This document shows, one piece after another, positions 6,939 to 7,522 of a stretch of 7,522 nucleotides of DNA (position 1 is the first letter of the stretch; each line of letters starts with the position of its first letter). The position numbers and the translations under genes were made by a program. The stretch spans positions 2,454-9,975 of the forward strand of contig PCSG01000361.1 of assembly GCA_002772195.1 (NCBI GenBank), read 5' to 3'. This DNA is from Desulfobacterales bacterium CG23_combo_of_CG06-09_8_20_14_all_51_8 (GTDB taxonomy: Bacteria > Desulfobacterota > Desulfobacteria > Desulfobacterales > Desulfosalsimonadaceae). The notes beneath the pieces are model-generated. The model had not been told where the DNA came from and did not search any database. It was given only the letters and a program-made list of their open reading frames with translations.

Positions 6939-7522
6939 TGGCGGCTGAGCCTCTTACCCTGTGGCAAGCCTTTGGACTTGCTTTTTTGCTGGATATGATC
7001 CTGGGAGATCTCCAAAGGATGCCCCATCCGGTCCGGCTGATGGGATATCTGATCCAAAGGCTGGAAAAACCATTTCGCAGCCTGTCGGCATCCCCTGTAG
7101 CGGCAGGCGGGCTTTTCGCCCTGTTTCTGGTTCTCTTGGCATATGGGTTTGCCTGGGCGCTTCTCTTCCTGGCTCAAGGGGTTCATCCTTGGTTTGGAAG
7201 CGCTCTGGAGGTGCTTTTTCTCTATTACTGCATTGCCCCCCGGTGCCTGAACAATGCTGCCCGGGCGGTGGAAAAACCCCTACGCCTTGGGGATATGGAA
7301 AAAGCCCGGCGCAAACTGTCCATGATTGTGGGAAGAGAAACCAGGGATTTGACTCCCGTGCAAATATGCCGCGCTGCTATCGAAACTGTGGCCGAAAATT
7401 TTGTGGATGGCGTACTTTCGCCTTTTTTTTGGATTGCCGTGGGCGGTGCTCCTGCCGCCATGGCCTTTAAGATGGTCAGCACCCTGGACTCCATGGTTGG
7501 TTATAAAAACGAACAATACCAG
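6938..7522 (+). CDS. cbiB: Adenosylcobinamide-phosphate synthase CbiB, N-terminal part (3' truncated by window)
   Basis: CbiB is an inner-membrane protein that joins adenosylcobyrate, through its f-propionate, to aminopropanol phosphate, giving adenosylcobinamide phosphate. The frame is open to the end of the window and codes 195 of an expected 310-330 residues. Family marks are FLLDMILGDLQRMPHPVRLMG (17-36, slightly shortened in this citation), a hydrophobic segment at about 54-79 that should cross the membrane, NNAARAV (105-111), SMIVGRETRDL (128-138), AIETVAENFVDGVLSPFF (147-164), and STLDSMVGYKNEQY (181-194). Two positions differ from what I recall as the common form: GDP reads GDL (23-25), and the N of NTLDSM is S181. 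The start ATG has AAGGGA 8 nt upstream and shares one base with cobD's stop. CbiB sits directly after the maker of one of its substrates and one gene after the maker of the other. Confidence 0.93.
   Translation, partial: MAAEPLTLWQAFGLAFLLDMILGDLQRMPHPVRLMGYLIQRLEKPFRSLSASPVAAGGLFALFLVLLAYGFAWALLFLAQGVHPWFGSALEVLFLYYCIAPRCLNNAARAVEKPLRLGDMEKARRKLSMIVGRETRDLTPVQICRAAIETVAENFVDGVLSPFFWIAVGGAPAAMAFKMVSTLDSMVGYKNEQYQ

Noticed and set aside
7423..7430. T8 run as an intrinsic terminator.
   Set aside because: It is within conserved CbiB codons (Pro-Phe-Phe-Trp), and I see no GC-rich hairpin directly before it.
1..7522. A new or undescribed biological system.
   Set aside because: Every coding stretch belongs to a recognised cobalamin biosynthesis family and no unexplained non-coding space remains.

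Overview
The window is an uninterrupted run of anaerobic (early cobalt insertion) cobalamin biosynthesis genes. All eight are on the + strand, and both ends of the window cut a gene. The order is cbiD (3' half), a cbiE-cbiT fusion, cbiF, cbiG, cbiH, cbiP, cobD (threonine-phosphate decarboxylase) and cbiB (5' part). The largest gap between neighbours is one base. No RNA gene, mobile element, CRISPR array, terminator or riboswitch could be supported.

The organism is probably an anaerobic bacterium. The markers are CbiD, CbiG and CbiH of the oxygen-independent corrin pathway, slightly more than half G+C by eye, and coupled ATGA junctions. The protein sequences feel like those of sulfate reducers of the Desulfobacterota (Desulfobacterales-like), but this taxonomic placement is inference from style and gene content, not from a search.

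Positions 1-4321 hold corrin ring enzymes. CbiH contracts the ring (cobalt-precorrin-3B to 4), CbiF methylates C11 (4 to 5A), CbiG opens the lactone and releases acetaldehyde (5A to 5B), CbiD methylates C1 (5B to 6A), and CbiE/CbiT methylate C5 and C15 and decarboxylate ring C's acetate (6B to 8). The order D-E-T-F-G-H matches the well-known Salmonella cbi operon. Positions 4318-7522 hold late steps: CbiP amidates adenosylcobyrinate diamide to adenosylcobyrate, CobD makes aminopropanol phosphate, and CbiB joins the two. Steps not seen here are the cobalt chelatase, CbiL, CbiJ, CbiC, CbiA, the adenosyltransferase and the nucleotide loop genes. They must lie outside the window if the pathway is complete.

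This is mostly a known pathway, and no new system was found. The observations most worth checking are: (1) cbiH's only possible standard start lies 109 nt inside cbiG, which forces a roughly 31-residue polar N-terminal extension; and (2) a run of nine A's sits exactly at the CbiE-CbiT domain boundary, with a stop in the -1 frame a few codons later, so slippage there would release a free-standing CbiE.
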